A program made the position numbers and the translations under genes. This document shows positions 52,860 to 62,224 of a DNA stretch of 64,000 bases, one piece after another. Source of the stretch: Histomonas meleagridis. Lineage: Eukaryota > Parabasalia > Tritrichomonadida > Dientamoebidae. The first letter of the stretch is position 1. Each line of letters starts with the position of its first letter. The notes under the pieces are model-generated. The model saw nothing but the letters and a program-made list of their open reading frames with translations. It was not told the DNA's origin and made no database searches. The stretch is taken from positions 1 through 64,000 of the forward strand of contig WSYJ01000173.1 of the NCBI GenBank assembly GCA_020186115.1, written 5' to 3'.

Positions 52860-53255
52860 CAGTGGGTATTTTCTAATTCAGTTATAACATTTGGAAATTT
52901 TGCATTTTTTGCTTGTTATTCATTAATAAATTTTACCATTCCTGAATCAGTGACATTGGGAATGCTGTATTTTTTGCGTGTAAAAATCTTCAAAATATTA
53001 AAGTAAATAAAAAGAATGTTGTTTATTCATTCTATGAATAAAACAATTTATAGTGAAGCTTTTCGGAATATATCCACAGCTATTGCTATGGCATCAGATT
53101 CATTTCAAGGTTCATTCTTTGATAGTTTAAGTGCTTCTAAGGGATCTACAATTAATGGTTGCCAATCAATATTATCTCATGCATTTTCTCAACCATACAC
53201 ATTTACAAAATCAAATTCATTCACAAAATCAAATACATTTAGAAATCAAATATAA
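52860..53255 (+). pseudogene. BspA-like LRR remnant with Ser/Thr-rich stalk
   Basis: The forward strand from about 52870 gives, across several frame breaks, pieces of BspA repeats: FGNFAFFACYSL, then FTIPES and VTLGNAVFFACKNLQNI. The open frame 53016-53255 is a stalk-like continuation (AFSQPYTFTKSNSFTKSNTF). The stretch has no signal peptide and no start, and is broken before the membrane span. It is a third, very decayed BspA copy, in addition to those at 32966 and 34927 and the fragment in the MULE. Confidence 0.65.
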
Positions 53256-53492
53256 TAAATGTTTCACGCTCTTCTTTTGCTATTTATTTTCAATCTCTAA
53301 CATTAATTCTTTCTTTGTCTTTCACAGTGATAAGCACTGCCAATTCATTCTTATCACATTCTCAAAGTCTTACTTAGTGGGATAAAAGGGAATGAATTTA
53401 GCATAACGTTTCTTCTCATAAACAAATTTTATTATGATTATTTTTAACATTTTAAATTTTTTTCTCCCAAAAAATGAAAAAATTTTATTTTA

Positions 53493-53569
53493 TGCAGTGA
53501 ATCGAACCTCTGCCTTTGAGCCTCGAACACATACCTATCATTTTATGGTTAACAACTACCATTGAGCCA
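53493..53569 (-). other. tRNA-like sequence with A and B boxes, probably degenerate
   Basis: The minus strand contains TGGCTCAATGGTAG (at 53556-53569), an excellent RNA polymerase III A box, and GGTTCGATTC (at 53499-53508), a B-box core. Their distance is about 17 nt longer than in a standard tRNA, and a second B-like core TGTTCGAGGC lies in between (53520-53529). I could not form a proper anticodon arm with a T33-type loop, nor a well-paired T stem. It could be a class II tRNA pseudogene or a tRNA-derived repeat. I do not assign an amino acid. Confidence 0.35.
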
Positions 53570-53672
53570 AAAAATTTTTGTTTATTATTGGTCACATTAT
53601 CATTTAATTGATCAACTTAGAAAAGCACAATAATTTCGTGCTACCAAGGGCGCCCCAAATCAGAGGTACCAA

Positions 53673-54197
53673 ATGAACAGAACTTCTTCATCTTCAACGA
53701 TGACAAAAGTCCAGAAGAGAACATGTATCAACATCACTCGCAAAATAATGGATTTTCCAATTTCTGTTTTTTTTTTGGCTCCCGTAGATCCAATAAAAGA
53801 TAATGTACCTGATTATCTTGATAAAATAAAAAAACCAATGGACCTTGGAAAAGTAATGACACGCCTCGAAGAAAATTATTACCCTTCAGTCGAAGATTGG
53901 AAAAAAGATGTCAACTTGATTTGGAAAAATGCAACGACATATCATTCCGAACAAACATGTATTTACGTTATTGCAAAGGAGTTAAATGATGCTTTTCGAA
54001 AATTATGTGAAAATATTCCAAGAACAGAACTCGAAGTTTGGACATGCAAAGTTCGGAAAACCCATCAAAAGCTGATGAAACTTATAGATGCAAAGCCTGA
54101 TTTAACAAAGAAGTCCAATATTTCTCTTGGAATGGTGCCAAAGCCAAGGCAAACAAAAATTTTCCTTCGACAAAATTCGACTACATCTGTTTCGTAG
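53673..54197 (+). CDS. small single-bromodomain protein
   Basis: A 174-residue protein with one bromodomain at about residues 20-115. The ZA loop PVDPIKDNVPDYLDKIKKPMDLG (41-63) is typical, followed by KVMTRLEENYYPSVEDWKKDV and WKNATTYHSEQTCIYVIAKEL. In the usual motif, an Asn follows YN; here the position is His91 (TYHSEQ), so the residue that normally contacts acetyl-lysine is changed. The C-terminal 45 residues are basic, with Ser/Thr. There is no other domain; it may act as a subunit of a chromatin complex. Upstream DNA has GGGCGCCCC at 53648-53656 in place of an obvious Inr. Confidence 0.85.
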   Translation: MNRTSSSSTMTKVQKRTCINITRKIMDFPISVFFLAPVDPIKDNVPDYLDKIKKPMDLGKVMTRLEENYYPSVEDWKKDVNLIWKNATTYHSEQTCIYVIAKELNDAFRKLCENIPRTELEVWTCKVRKTHQKLMKLIDAKPDLTKKSNISLGMVPKPRQTKIFLRQNSTTSVS

Positions 54198-54319
54198 TAT
54201 GAATAATAAGTAAAAGTTGTTAAAACTCTCAGATTCGTTATATCTTTATACATGATTTAATCAAATTTCTCTGAGTTTTTAATTTCCAAATCAAAAATAT
54301 ATAAAATCTTTTTAAAAAT

Positions 54320-55070
54320 GTAAATTCAAGAAATATCATCACAAAATGATTTTGATTTTAATCAATTTATTGAACCATCACTTTATGAAAGATGTTCATT
54401 TGTTAATCAAGATAATATTTCATTAATTGATTATGCAGCATTTTTTGGTTCTATTAATTGTTCAAATATTTACTTATGAATGGAGCAAACGTTGAAGATA
54501 CAGGTAAATATGCAATTGCAGGCGGAAATGAAGAAATCATTCATTTGTGTGAACAAAATCATTCATCATTTAAAGATGCATATGAAGCAGCAATTGAATT
54601 CCATCAAAATGATATCTTTAAATATCTTTATGATAATAACTTTTAAGAAATTAATTTATAAGAATTAGGAACGTTTTGTATTTTATATCATAATTATGAA
54701 ATATTTTTATTTTTACTTACAAAGATATTGATGTTAATCCTAAAAATATTTAGTTGTTTTATTTAAAATTTAATTTAATAATTTTGGATTTTAAAATAAT
54801 ATTTGAAAATTATTTAAATTATTTAAGCACAGCACTTATTTATGCATCTGAAAATGGTCATACAGAAATTGTTAAATTACTTCTTGAACAAAAAGGAATT
54901 GATATTGATACTAGAGATATTTATTTGTTTTGTCTGATATTTATTTTTATTATTTTAACCTTCAAAATAAATGTCCCAATTACACATATATTTATCTATC
55001 AATCTAAAGTAAAAAGATTAAGATTTTTTTTTAATTTTATAAAACGGAAACTTTATTATTTATAATTTAA
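54320..55070 (+). pseudogene. decayed ankyrin-repeat (DUF3447-type) gene
   Basis: Reading across breaks, one sees NDFDFNQFIEPSLYERC, then LIDYAAFFGSINC, then KYAIAGGNEEIIHLCEQN and a EAAIEFHQNDIFKYLYDNN block. This is the layout of the DUF3447/ankyrin proteins that are very numerous in Trichomonas. A TGA separates the first block from MNGANVEDTG at 54478. Further downstream, at 54829-54925, is a separate ankyrin repeat (TALIYASENGHTEIVKLLLEQ). The rest is frameshifted AT-rich sequence. Confidence 0.7.
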
Positions 55071-55314
55071 TCTTAAAACCTTATCATTAAACAAATGCTG
55101 GGTTTTAATCTCAATTTCCAGATTTTTTGATTTATTACTTGTAATAAATACTTGTATTTTTTAGTATAAAATTAATACATAAAAGCATCAAGAACATTAT
55201 CAGCTCTATTACATTTTTATTTTCTTATTTTACAAAAACATAATTTGGAATTGAATGTGATTTTGTAACAAATTTTTGCTTAAACAGAAGAATCGTTTAA
55301 ATGTTTTTATTAAT

Positions 55315-56116
55315 TCAGCTTATTATACATTTTGAATCCTTTTGCTTTTCGTTATCATTATTTGGCATTTTTCTTTCTGATAATTTTACCAAATACTTTT
55401 TTATCATTTCTTCGAACATTACATTTATTCCATCTCCAGTTACAGCGCTTGTTTCGAAGTATTCGACTTCATTTGATAGTTCCATCGCTTTTAATCTTCC
55501 TTCTTCAAAAGAAATTCTTCTTTGCTCGTCAGGAATATCGCTCATATTCCCACACAAACAAACAACTGCGCCTTTTCTATTTCTTAGAGTCATTCGATAA
55601 AACTCATTTACATTTTCAAATGAATTTTCATTATATTCATTCCAATTCCCAAGAGAAAAAACAATAATTACTATATTCGCACATTCACAGGATCCTTGGA
55701 CAATAGGTTTAAATGCTCTCGAACCACTTATGTCATAAATCTCAATATTTATTGTAAAGCCATTGATTTCAACTGATTTTTCATATTTATCAAAATTAAT
55801 TGGGTATCCATTATTTGGCGGCTTTTCAAAAAAACGTCTTATGATTTCAGTTTTCCCAACTGCAAAATCACCAACAAGAGTGATTTTAACATCGATCTCT
55901 TTGGGAATAACTGTTGGCGCGTCATATGGATTCCTTCCATGTATAACAGTATGGTTCATTTCGAAATTAAGATATCTTTTATCAACATATAATTCAAGAT
56001 TTGACTTAACGATTGGATAATTAAGGATGTCATTGATATTTGGGCGATTTGATGGATTAATAGATAACATTGACTTCACAAGATTTTTATATGTCTTGAC
56101 TATATATGGATGGAAT
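55315..56116 (-). CDS. Ras/Rab-like small GTPase part, fused in frame to kinase C-lobe (frameshifted locus)
   Basis: The minus-strand frame first completes a protein kinase C-lobe (TYKNLVKSMLSINPSNRPNI...DILNYP). After a linker it becomes a small GTPase. The G1 motif is GDFAVGKT, the G3 motif is EIYDISGSRAF, G4 is GNMSD in place of NKxD (the Lys is Met), and G5 is ETSAVTG. The C-terminus is CIIS, a CaaX prenylation box, so membrane attachment is likely. Since the GTPase has no start codon of its own near the domain, it is part of the upstream kinase frame, from which a one-base change near 56098 separates it. If the shift is a sequence error, this would be a kinase-GTPase fusion protein of roughly 480 residues. 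The length and G motifs suggest a Rab- or Rap-like GTPase. Confidence 0.7.
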
Positions 56117-56776
56117 CGGTTCAAAATCGCCTTTCGACACTGACGCATTGATTGCTTCGAAAGTTTTACCAGAAAATGGAGGCTTGAGACAACAAAGTTC
56201 ATAAAGAATACATCCCAATGACCATATGTCGGCTTTAGAACCATATGGCTCACCTGAGAATACTTCTGGTGATGAATATCCAGGAGTTCCACATTTTGTT
56301 GCACATAATTCATAAGTATTTTCAAGTGGTCGAGCAATCCCAAAGTCTCCTAACTTAATTGTTCCATCCTTCATAAGAAATACGTTTTGTGGTTTAAGGT
56401 CACGGTGAAGGATTTTCCGGTCATGTATGTACTTAATAGCAAATGCAAGTTGGATGAAGTTATGAAGAATTTCATCTTCTGAGAATTCTTTTCTATTGTT
56501 TTTAAAACATCGAATTTTTTGAGATAAATCACCTCCGTCTGCATATTCCATAACAATATAAAGATATTCTTTTTCCCAGAAGCCATCAACATATTTAACA
56601 ATATTTGGATGATTCATACTTTTTAGAATTTCTGCTTCTTTGATATTTTCGATTGGTTTCATTGGCATATACATTTTTTTGATAACAAACTTTTCCTTTG
56701 ATGATTTACGCTCTGCAAGGATAGCCTCGCCGAAAGTTCCTCTTCCAAGTACTTTAATTGTTTCGTACTTTTTCAT
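56087..56776 (-). CDS. NEK-type protein kinase catalytic domain (truncated by frameshift)
   Basis: A 229-residue frame starting at the ATG at 56774-56776. The glycine loop GRGTFGEA (11-18), the ATP-anchoring Lys33 (FVIKK), the catalytic HRDLKPQN (124-131), DFG (144-146) and GTPGYSSPE (163-171) are all intact. The substrate-binding lobe follows (ADIWSLGCILYELCCLKPPF). HRDLKPQNVFL and the GDFEPIPSIYS block near the end fit the NIMA-related (NEK) family. The frame ends at TAA (56087-56089) just before the last helices, which continue in the next frame as the start of the GTPase-bearing frame. The kinase is therefore a truncated product unless the shift is an error or programmed. Confidence 0.85.
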   Translation of the reverse strand: MKKYETIKVLGRGTFGEAILAERKSSKEKFVIKKMYMPMKPIENIKEAEILKSMNHPNIVKYVDGFWEKEYLYIVMEYADGGDLSQKIRCFKNNRKEFSEDEILHNFIQLAFAIKYIHDRKILHRDLKPQNVFLMKDGTIKLGDFGIARPLENTYELCATKCGTPGYSSPEVFSGEPYGSKADIWSLGCILYELCCLKPPFSGKTFEAINASVSKGDFEPIPSIYSQDI

Positions 56777-56896
56777 CTGGATGTTAACATACGTTTATTT
56801 GGCATTTTTAATTTGTAATGTAAAGTTGTTAATTTTCAATTTTGTTTATAAAAAGTGTCATTAAAACCGTTTAAAATCTAATCCTATTGTTTATTC

Positions 56897-56902
56897 TCAA
56901 TA
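56897..56902 (+). promoter_or_regulatory. possible Inr of the helical-repeat gene
   Basis: TCAATA, 13 bp before the ATG at 56910. It is divergent from the kinase gene, which starts at 56776. Confidence 0.3.
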
Positions 56903-56909
56903 GAAGTTA

Positions 56910-58370
56910 ATGAACAAGTTTCAAACAGAATTAACTTCTATTACACAAGAATTTAACTCAAGTGACCCAAACGAAATCCTCTCTGCATTCGAAAAACTTA
57001 AGAAATTTCAATATGATTTGCAACCACAAACTTTTTATTTTGCTCCAATTATGCTGAAATTTCTTTGCTCTTCTAATTCAGCCATTCAAATGGAAGCTAT
57101 TAATTTTTGCCTTTGTTCTCTACAAAGCCCTTTTTATGAATATGATAACTCAGTATCAATTTTCAAAATCTTATTAAAAAGACCTGAGATTACAACAAAA
57201 ATTATCAAGCTTTTAATCAAGTTAGAAAGCCCATCATTAACAAAGGGAATCTTAAGTGAACTTCAACATATTTCGAAATATTCAGATTCTTATACTCACA
57301 AGTTAATTCTTCATTTGCTTTATATTTGCTATCTTAAAGATCATTCTTTTCTTGATATTCTTTTAAAACAATGTCATCTTGCAATTTATGATCAAAATTT
57401 AAGACTTTCTGGAATATCCATCCTTCTCGAAATAGATCACGAAATTGATGATGAAACATCAGACCTCTTAATTTCAATATTACCAACAAGTAATTATTAT
57501 CTTTTTTCAAAGATCATTCTATTAATATCAAAGAACAGTTCTAAAGATTCAGCATACATTTTAGCTTCACAAGCAGACAAATATTTTTCAAATCTTAAAC
57601 ATTGTGTTTCATTTATTCCACTTGTCCAAAAATCCGAAAACTGTCACTTTCTAAAGAAAAAGTTAATTGAATGCTTTGAAAGTTTCATTCAATTCGACGG
57701 TTCAGAAAACGATAAAATTTCTATAAATTCCATATTAGAAATCGAACCTAATACCAAATTAAAAGATGATACTATTCAAAAATTATCATCTTACAATGAT
57801 AAGTCATTACAAGTAGGGCTACTTCTTTATAATAACAATGCAAATATCATTAATTTCAAATCAATAATTAAAAGATCATTACCAACAATTACAAAAACAA
57901 ATGATTTCTCAACTATTGAGAAGGCAATGATACATTGTATGCCACATGATAATTCATTTTACAATTTGATTTTTGATATTTACAATTGTAAAACATTTTC
58001 CTCAATTAAAGCGGCGTGTAACATATTAAAATCTCTTAAAGAACCAAATGAAAAGAAAGAATTCACACAAAAAATAAGTGAAAAAATGATATCTGTTGAA
58101 GAAAATGATTTTTGTTATGTTATATCGAAGCTGATTTTAGAATACTCGAACAACCCTAAGGACTTTCTAATCGTTATTCCAAGCAACATTGGAATGACGA
58201 GTGTAAAATTCCAATGTTATGTGATTGGATGTGCGATTCAGTTTTGGCTAAGGCTTAGGTTTAATCTCGACCATGGAATGATGCACAGGTTGAGTTCTTT
58301 ATCCCAATCATATTACAGAGAAGTAAGAATAAGAATTGCAGAGTTTTTCGCAATAATAACAGAGAAATAA
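56910..58370 (+). CDS. hypothetical alpha-helical repeat (HEAT/ARM-like) protein
   Basis: A 486-residue protein almost entirely of predicted amphipathic helices, with repeated patterns such as MLKFLCSSNSAIQMEAINFCL and FKILLKRPEITTKIIKLLIK. This suggests an alpha-solenoid of HEAT or ARM type. Such folds are scaffolds in trafficking coats, importins and many other complexes. I recognise no specific family. No signal peptide, membrane segment or low-complexity tail is present. It is divergently arranged with the kinase gene, 133 bp between starts. Stop in AAATAAAA. Confidence 0.65.
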   Translation: MNKFQTELTSITQEFNSSDPNEILSAFEKLKKFQYDLQPQTFYFAPIMLKFLCSSNSAIQMEAINFCLCSLQSPFYEYDNSVSIFKILLKRPEITTKIIKLLIKLESPSLTKGILSELQHISKYSDSYTHKLILHLLYICYLKDHSFLDILLKQCHLAIYDQNLRLSGISILLEIDHEIDDETSDLLISILPTSNYYLFSKIILLISKNSSKDSAYILASQADKYFSNLKHCVSFIPLVQKSENCHFLKKKLIECFESFIQFDGSENDKISINSILEIEPNTKLKDDTIQKLSSYNDKSLQVGLLLYNNNANIINFKSIIKRSLPTITKTNDFSTIEKAMIHCMPHDNSFYNLIFDIYNCKTFSSIKAACNILKSLKEPNEKKEFTQKISEKMISVEENDFCYVISKLILEYSNNPKDFLIVIPSNIGMTSVKFQCYVIGCAIQFWLRLRFNLDHGMMHRLSSLSQSYYREVRIRIAEFFAIITEK

Positions 58371-58479
58371 AATGTGTTCAATGTGACGATGAAAGTTTTT
58401 CATAATAAACGGATCACTTTCTATTGAATTTCCTTTTTCAAATCAAGTACTTTACGCAAAAGTATCAAAGAGCAAAAAC

Positions 58480-58644
58480 ATGAAAAGTATTTTCAGATTT
58501 AAGATAAAACCAATTCCAAGAGGTTATCCTCCAAGATTTGAGATAGAAATTGCAGATACAAATTCTGGTGAAAGTGAATATAATTTTGTTGTTGGTGAAT
58601 TTGCATCAAATGAATGTTCATTTGAAACAGATGAAATTATTTGA
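58480..58644 (+). CDS. short hypothetical ORF, possibly a relic
   Basis: A 54-codon frame starting MKSIFRFKIKPIPRGYPPRF and ending with ETDEII. In another frame the following sequence reads KSAKFYPNETASFSV, a plausible continuation, so a frameshift near 58640 may have broken a longer gene. No family recognised. It lies between two converging genes. Confidence 0.25.
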   Translation: MKSIFRFKIKPIPRGYPPRFEIEIADTNSGESEYNFVVGEFASNECSFETDEII

Positions 58645-58765
58645 AAAGCGCCAAATTTTATCCAAATGAAACTGCTTCGTTTAGTGTAAACACAATATAA
58701 AAATCGATTGCATTCACTCATTAAAAAAATCAAATTTAATGTTGTGCGGTGTTTACTCCTTCGAT

Positions 58766-60673
58766 TTAGAATTCCTTATGGTGGTCTAATCTGATCTTGA
58801 GAACACCGAAGTCAGTGAACTTCTCCAAAAGCTTTGGTAATTTAGGTGGTCTATGAAGTTGGATAACCTTTTCAGCTTCTCCATCATCGAGATCACGAAC
58901 GTCGATCTTAGCGATACCGATTGGTACGTCCTTTAATATCTTGTGGTCTTGGTAGACAATGATTTCGAGTTGTTCACCCTTCTTCACCTTCTTGAATTCG
59001 AATTCCTTGTTGTAGACTGGGTCTTGTGTGTCATGGATAGTTTGTGTCTTAACCATTTCACCCTTAGCGTGTTCCTTACCGAGAAGTCTAAGTGTAACAT
59101 AGGTATCACTTCCGTCGCTATCAGACTTGATAAGGTTGTTGCAGCCAACAATGACACCCTTAAGTGATTCGTTCTTTGGCTTGATCTTGTATTCCTTCTT
59201 TTCGTAAACTTTGTGGATGTGATAAACTTCTTCACTTGATGAAAGTGCTGAAAGTGTTGTTGAGCAGTTGGTGTAGCCAGAGAAGCTTGTTGAGTAACTT
59301 GATGAGTAGCTTCCGAGTGTGAAGTTTGAGCAGTGTGACTTGGAGTGCTTCTTCTTTTCCTTTGGCTTAGAAACGTGTGCACCGAATGGTGTATCCTTAG
59401 CATCGGCTAAGTGGAGAACAATTGTCATCATACCTGTCTTAACATCTTCAAGCTTGTAATCCTTTTCAAGGATTTGACCAACCTTAAGATCGGAAAGTTT
59501 AACAACGACTCTACCAAGTTTGTCATCCTTTAAGATATCTTCATCCATAACTTGGAATGAGATTTCTTGATCTGGTGTAACTGGGACAAAGTGCATTTCT
59601 TCGTTCCAAACTGGGCTGAGTGTGTTTTGGATGGGCTTGGTCTTTCTTTGTTCATTACCAAGCTTGACTATGACATATGGATCGGATTTGCCATTAGCAT
59701 CAGCTGCCTTAAGATCTTTAGCAGAAACAACACGGACGTGGAGGGCAAGTTGTGGCTTGACTTCGCTTTCGGTTGTGAATGTAAGCTTAACAAAACCTGC
59801 ATCTCCTGGTTTGGAATCCTTAGCTGGCTTCTTCTTTGACATCTTGACAAGTGGGATTTCTACTTGTTCACCGAACTTGATTTCGGCAACTTTGATGATT
59901 GCATAACCGATTTGATCGTTCTTCTTGAGATCAACTTTCTTATCCTTGTCGAAGACAACAATTTCGATGGCATCCTTAGTTTGGTCAACTCCGTTGATTT
60001 CAACTGTTTCATTCCAGACTGGTTCAAGTGAGTTTTCGATGAATTTGGTATGAACACGTTCGGAACTGCCTTTGATGTTGAAAACAAGATATGGATCTGA
60101 TGTACCATTACGGTCAGCAGCAATGAGACCTCTAGCGCTGTGGCAAACAACAGAGATCTTCATGTTTCCTGTTGGGGCACCCTTCTTGCTGCTTCTTGAA
60201 CCTCTTCTTTCTCTCTTCTTATCATCCTTCTTGTCATCTTTCTTCTTGTCATCCTTCTTGTGTTCCTTCTTTGGCTTTTGAGCATCACCGAAAGCTTGGA
60301 TTTCGAGGGTGAGCTTACCAGCCTTCTTTCCCTTACCCTTCTTCTTGGTCAATGTTAAGTCCTTGGTGATCTTAGCAACATCAGCACCAACCTTGAAGTC
60401 GGAAACCTTGAATTGAAGTTCATCAATCATCTTATCGTCCTTAGCAACATCTTCGTCGAACATGTTAACAAGGAGAACATCATCAGGCTTTTCAGTGACT
60501 AAGTCGAATTCTTCATTCCAGACTGGGTTCAATGTATTCTTCATGACCTTGGTCTTGACAGATGATTTTTGGCTCTTGAGACGGAGAACAACATATGGAT
60601 CAGACTTTCCAAGGTCCATTTGGAGAAGGTCTTTACCTTCAACAACCTTTACATGGAGACGAACAGCACACAT
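58766..60673 (-). CDS. four-C2-domain protein, probable calcium-dependent membrane binder
   Basis: A 635-residue protein with C2 domains at about 4-105, 170-285, 308-422 and 492-615. Each has SDPY or an equivalent (SDPYVVLRL, TSDPYLVFNI, KSDPYVIVKL, GSDTYVTLRL) and PVWNE (or PVYNK in the fourth), as well as Asp-rich loops for calcium. In the first, Asp25, Asp73, Asp75 and Asp79-80 are kept. The fourth has QDHKILKD, so one calcium ligand may be missing. A Lys/Asp-rich linker (about 133-165) and a Ser/Tyr/Thr-rich linker (about 445-482) separate them. No membrane span is visible. Codons are much more G/C-ending and biased than in neighbours, suggesting high expression. An Inr (TCACTTAA) lies 3 bp before the ATG. 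Stop in CTAAAT. Confidence 0.85.
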   Translation of the reverse strand: MCAVRLHVKVVEGKDLLQMDLGKSDPYVVLRLKSQKSSVKTKVMKNTLNPVWNEEFDLVTEKPDDVLLVNMFDEDVAKDDKMIDELQFKVSDFKVGADVAKITKDLTLTKKKGKGKKAGKLTLEIQAFGDAQKPKKEHKKDDKKKDDKKDDKKRERRGSRSSKKGAPTGNMKISVVCHSARGLIAADRNGTSDPYLVFNIKGSSERVHTKFIENSLEPVWNETVEINGVDQTKDAIEIVVFDKDKKVDLKKNDQIGYAIIKVAEIKFGEQVEIPLVKMSKKKPAKDSKPGDAGFVKLTFTTESEVKPQLALHVRVVSAKDLKAADANGKSDPYVIVKLGNEQRKTKPIQNTLSPVWNEEMHFVPVTPDQEISFQVMDEDILKDDKLGRVVVKLSDLKVGQILEKDYKLEDVKTGMMTIVLHLADAKDTPFGAHVSKPKEKKKHSKSHCSNFTLGSYSSSYSTSFSGYTNCSTTLSALSSSEEVYHIHKVYEKKEYKIKPKNESLKGVIVGCNNLIKSDSDGSDTYVTLRLLGKEHAKGEMVKTQTIHDTQDPVYNKEFEFKKVKKGEQLEIIVYQDHKILKDVPIGIAKIDVRDLDDGEAEKVIQLHRPPKLPKLLEKFTDFGVLKIRLDHHKEF

Positions 60674-60676
60674 TCG

Positions 60677-60684
60677 TTAAGTGA
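60677..60684 (-). promoter_or_regulatory. Inr-like initiator of the C2-domain gene
   Basis: On the minus strand TCACTTAA, immediately upstream of the ATG at 60671-60673; a leader of only about 9 nt. Confidence 0.5.
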
Positions 60685-62212
60685 TGTGACGCTGTCATTT
60701 CTCACAAATTTGATTGGAATAATGGAATTGAATAAGGCCAACCTCATTATCGCAGTTTCAAAAGTGAATTAATTGAAAAAGCTGATTGTAAACTTTTAAC
60801 TGAAAAAGCAATTGTGAAACGACCACCTTTTGCAAAGTGAAAGATACCCTACTTACAGTCAAAAATATTGAGATAATTTTGGGAAAAATGACTTAAATGC
60901 CATGTTAAAGATCTTTTTGAGTTCCTTTTATGATTTGAATATTTCCATTTTGGTGAAAAGACTTCTTTAAATGAATAAATTAAGTGGTTTTTTTAATATT
61001 AATTTTCATTTTTTTTAAGTATTCAGCAATGATAATGAAAAACGAATACTAATGCAGTTCTGCTTAGTGAATACTTTTTTATGATGTCTGCTTTTTAGAA
61101 TGAGTGCATTTTATTATAATTTTTTTTTTTTATTTTCAAATTTCATTTAGATGTCGCATTGGACGGAAGTATGTTGGTTGTTGGGAATGGAGAAATAGCA
61201 AAAATTTAAATAAATAATACTTTTTTGTGACCATGAGAAAATAATTATTTTTAAAGCTAAACTTAACATTATACCTAGATTAAATCATTTGGTAAGCGAT
61301 GCGTTTTTCGAAAACATTAAACTGAAATCGAAAAAGTAAATAATTAAAAGAAAAATCTTTTTTATCAGAACAAAATTTTAAAACTAATAATTTTTGAGAC
61401 AAAAACGCACTTAAGATACATACTCATTTATAGACTTTTAGATATATTGAATTTTATCATGAATTTTTTTTTTATGAAAAATTGGTAAATGATTTAGGAA
61501 TAATTAGACGCACTACTTAGTTACATAAAAGCTATAATTCTCATTCATAAGTGAACAAATAATATGAAACTTTCAAAATATCATTTGTAAATTATTAGAA
61601 AGTAAAACCTGCATAAAAGATATATTTATTTACAAGTCCTTACATAAAGAGAAAACAAAGATAGATACTTGAAATTGAAATTGAAATCAAATAAAACTAA
61701 ATTACATTTTTTAATTTTCATCTGCTTTACATTTGCTTTGGTGATTTTTTTATCTCTTAAAGTGCTTGTACAATGTTAGAAAAAAATTATTTTATATTCA
61801 TATATATAATCTCATGCAAAAGTTGAGATATTAATTCTGTTTAAAATAATATTAAAATCAAAAGCAAACCCTTAGTGACTTAATGATAAAAAAATCAGAA
61901 CATAAAAAAATTTTTGCCGAAAATTTTGTTATCAACAAAAACCAGAAAACTTAATTGATTTTATTTTATTTGGCGTAATTCCAACTGCGGCTTTTTGATT
62001 TAGTGGCAACCAACAAATCACTAATTTGATAGTGGTTAAATATAAACCATTCAAATTCACTTTTTGAGCGTCTTATTTCATAAGAATAAAATACCCTTAA
62101 CATGTCACCAAATTTTTCACCAACCGGAAATTGAATGGAGCAAGTCACTATTTGCCGTTCAAAATCTTTCAATGAACTTTTTGTATGGTTTTGCTGTTTT
62201 TTGATTATCTAT
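60685..62212. other. AT-rich intergenic region, no gene seen
   Basis: About 1.5 kb. Homopolymer A/T runs dominate. The minus-strand frame at 61966-62172 has no recognisable content. No repeats or RNA genes seen. Confidence 0.5.
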
Positions 62213-62220
62213 TCATTTTC
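62213..62220 (+). promoter_or_regulatory. Inr-like initiator of the IBP39-like gene
   Basis: TCATTTTC, ending 4 bp before the ATG at 62225. The longer open frame upstream (62135) would include this element, which supports the ATG at 62225. Confidence 0.55.
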
Positions 62221-62224
62221 CCAA

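Noticed and set aside
56777-56800. GTATGT...CCAG intron-like string before the kinase start
   Set aside because: Only about 16 nt; not plausible as an intron.
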